Source of the DNA: DAOSWM01 sp035380045
GTDB lineage: Bacteria; Bacteroidota; Bacteroidia; Bacteroidales; Tenuifilaceae
Length of the DNA: 34,813 bases
Direction of reading: 5' to 3'
Assembly: GCA_035380045.1 (NCBI GenBank)
Contig: DAOSWM010000032.1
Coordinates: forward strand, 1-34,813
The first letter of the stretch is position 1. The number at the start of each line of letters is the position of its first letter. The notes under the pieces are model-generated. The model was not told where the DNA came from and searched no databases. It saw only the letters and a list, made by a program, of their open reading frames with translations. Shown piece by piece: positions 33,123-34,813 of this stretch. The translations under genes were made by a program, and so were the position numbers.

Positions 33123-34736
33123 CTACATTCTATAGAAATCATTCCCCTTATCGTCGACCAGAATAAAAGCTGGGAAGTTTTCCACCTCAATTCGGTAAAT
33201 GGCCTCCATGCCGAGTTCGGGATACTCAAGCAGCTCAACTTTTTTAATATTATTCTGAGCCAGGATGGCGGCTGGTCCACCAATGCTTCCCAAGTAGAAA
33301 CCTCCGTGCTTTTTACAGGCATCGGTAACGGCCTGACTACGATTGCCTTTCGCAATCATAACAAGGCTTCCGCCATGGCTCTGGAACAAATCAACATACG
33401 AGTCCATTCGGCCAGCGGTGGTTGGGCCAAAAGAACCGGAAGGCATGCCAGGAGGTGTTTTTGCCGGTCCGGCATAGTAAATTGGGTGATCCTTAATGTA
33501 CCGAGGCAAATCCTCTCCGTTATTGAGGCGCTCCTTCAGCTTTGCGTGTGCAATATCGCGGCCAACAATGATGGTACCGTTTAGTGATAGCCTTGTGCCA
33601 ACCGGATGCCTTGAAATTTCGGCAAGGATCTGTTTCATAGGTTGGTTCAGGTTAATTTTCACCGCTCCATCAACCTCTGATTTTCTGTACTTTTCCGGGA
33701 TGTATTTTCCAGGGGTTTTTTCCAACTTCTCAACCCAAATTCCATCTTTAGAAATTTTTGCTTTGATGTTTCTGTCGGCAGCACAGGATACGCCCATTCC
33801 AACCGGGCACGATGCTCCATGGCGAGGTAAACGAATAATCCTCAAATCGAGCGCAAAGTACTTGCCACCAAACTGAGCGCCAATGCCCAACTTATGAGCT
33901 GCTTCAAGAATTTTTTTCTCTAAAGCTACATCGCGGAAGGCCTGACCTCCATCGGTGCCCTCGGTGGGCAAATTGTCGAGGTATTTGGCGGAAGCCAACT
34001 TCACGGTTTTTAGGCATGCTTCGGCGGAGGTTCCACCTATAACAAAGGCAATGTGATAAGGAGGACAAGCTGCTGTGCCCAGCGACTTCATTTTCTCCAC
34101 AAGGAAAGCCTCCAGCTTCTCCGGATTCAGCAACGCTTTGGTTTCCTGGTAAAGCTGGGTTTTATTTGCAGAGCCTCCACCTTTTGCAATGAAAAGGAAT
34201 TTATACTCGTTCCCCTCAGTGGCGTAAATATCAATTTGAGCCGGAAGGTTTGTTCCCGAGTTCTTCTCCTTGTACATGTCGAGGGGTATGGTTTGCGAGT
34301 AGCGGAGGTTCTCCTCGGTGTAGGTTTTGTAAACGCCCAGCGAAAGGGCTTCCTCGTCGCCACCACCGGTCCAAACTTGCTGGCCCTTTTTTGCAACAAC
34401 AGTTGCAGTTCCGGTATCCTGACAGTAGGGCAATTTTCCGTTGGCCGAAACTTCAGCGTTTTGAATTAAGGTTAACGCTACGTACTTGTCGTTATCGCTA
34501 GCATCGGGGTCGGAGAGTATTTGAGCCATTTGCTGCAGGTGTTCAGGGCGAAGGTAGAACGAAACATCGCGCATGGCTGCTCGTGCCAGTAATGTTAGCC
34601 CTTCGGGGGCTACTTTCAAAATTTCTTTCCCCTCGAAATTTGCGACTGAAACATGTTCCTTTGTTAACAGGTAATATTCAGTTTTGTCATCCCCGATGGG
34701 GAATGGGTTGTAGTACTTAAATTCGGGTGTGGGCAT
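33123..34736 (-). CDS. fumA: Class I iron-sulfur fumarate hydratase
   Basis: 537 residues. Oxygen-sensitive [4Fe-4S] fumarase that interconverts fumarate and malate. The three cluster cysteines fall at exactly the Escherichia coli FumA positions: C105 (LPYCQDTGT), C224 (TAACPPYH) and C318 (GMGVSCAADR). The alpha domain covers about 10-330 and the beta domain follows (ISRHPVGTRLSLNGTIIVGRDIAHAKL, GPTTAGRMDSY). In Bacteroidota it serves the reductive branch that makes succinate, and also the TCA cycle. The symbol is by homology to FumA/FumB. A GGTTGA hexamer repeat starts 22 bp upstream of the start codon. Confidence 0.96.
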   Translation of the reverse strand: MPTPEFKYYNPFPIGDDKTEYYLLTKEHVSVANFEGKEILKVAPEGLTLLARAAMRDVSFYLRPEHLQQMAQILSDPDASDNDKYVALTLIQNAEVSANGKLPYCQDTGTATVVAKKGQQVWTGGGDEEALSLGVYKTYTEENLRYSQTIPLDMYKEKNSGTNLPAQIDIYATEGNEYKFLFIAKGGGSANKTQLYQETKALLNPEKLEAFLVEKMKSLGTAACPPYHIAFVIGGTSAEACLKTVKLASAKYLDNLPTEGTDGGQAFRDVALEKKILEAAHKLGIGAQFGGKYFALDLRIIRLPRHGASCPVGMGVSCAADRNIKAKISKDGIWVEKLEKTPGKYIPEKYRKSEVDGAVKINLNQPMKQILAEISRHPVGTRLSLNGTIIVGRDIAHAKLKERLNNGEDLPRYIKDHPIYYAGPAKTPPGMPSGSFGPTTAGRMDSYVDLFQSHGGSLVMIAKGNRSQAVTDACKKHGGFYLGSIGGPAAILAQNNIKKVELLEYPELGMEAIYRIEVENFPAFILVDDKGNDFYRM

Positions 34737-34758
34737 GGTTTGAGTTATTTTAGGTTAG

Positions 34759-34813
34759 GGTTGAGGTTGAGGTTGAGGTTGAGGTTGAGGTTGAGGTTGA
34801 GGTTGAGGTTGAG
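34759..34813. repeat. GGTTGA hexanucleotide repeat at the right edge
   Basis: Nine perfect GGTTGA units plus one base, running off the window, so the full length is unknown. Just left of it is a degenerate part (AGGTTAG). On the minus strand it reads CCTCAA-type repeats 22-77 nt upstream of the fumarase start codon, that is, in or near its promoter. Confidence 0.9.

Noticed and set aside
32999..33355. Minus-strand open frame reaching past the fumarase 3' end
   Set aside because: Most of it overlaps the conserved fumarase C-terminus in another frame; the short unique tail runs through the predicted terminator.

Overview
The window looks like chromosomal DNA of a member of the Bacteroidota, probably Bacteroidales or a related gliding or formerly gliding lineage. 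The evidence is a gldA-gldF-gldG cluster, a very long sensor kinase with two-component-regulator propellers, a ribosomal protein S16 with a long acidic tail, Bacteroidota-type vegetative promoters (TAnnTTTG at -7, sometimes with TTTG or TTG about 19-21 bp upstream) before at least eight genes, and almost no Shine-Dalgarno sequences. I see no tRNA, rRNA, CRISPR array, transposase, phage gene or plasmid gene. Most of the window is housekeeping or ordinary accessory DNA.

Left part (1-8.8 kb): a 14-bp tandem repeat; a small zinc-ribbon protein divergent from a nitronate monooxygenase/FabK-like flavoprotein; a cold-shock-domain protein; a secreted TPR protein with a C-terminal SpoIIE/PP2C-type phosphatase; a small lipoprotein; a class C beta-lactamase-type serine hydrolase; and a tight three-gene group of unrecognised proteins, one of them a membrane protein.

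Central part (8.9-16.6 kb): the most interesting region. A LytTR response regulator and its likely partner, a 1014-residue propeller/Y_Y_Y/LytS-type histidine kinase, lie tail to tail. Next come a predicted outer-membrane beta-barrel protein, an exported protein with a Tyr/Trp/His-rich middle and a Ser-rich tail, and a lipoprotein. A paired direct repeat, CACGTTCGT-N12-CATG(C/T)TGGT, occurs in matching positions about 90 bp before the start codons of the barrel gene and the aromatic-protein gene. It has the architecture of a LytTR binding site, so the region reads as a self-contained signal-to-cell-surface module. The upstream copy lies in the divergent gap shared with the kinase gene and could also control the kinase.

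Right part (16.7-34.8 kb): the gldA-gldF-gldG-DUF4340 operon; dnaE followed closely by a papain-like protein; a GPP34 (GOLPH3-like) protein; rpsP-rimM; a hotdog thioesterase overlapping a membrane UDP-sugar 4,6-dehydratase of the PglF/CapD class; tsaC; ahcY; ribF; and a class I [4Fe-4S] fumarase. A GGTTGA hexanucleotide repeat upstream of the fumarase runs off the right edge. Strong hairpin terminators separate several of these units.
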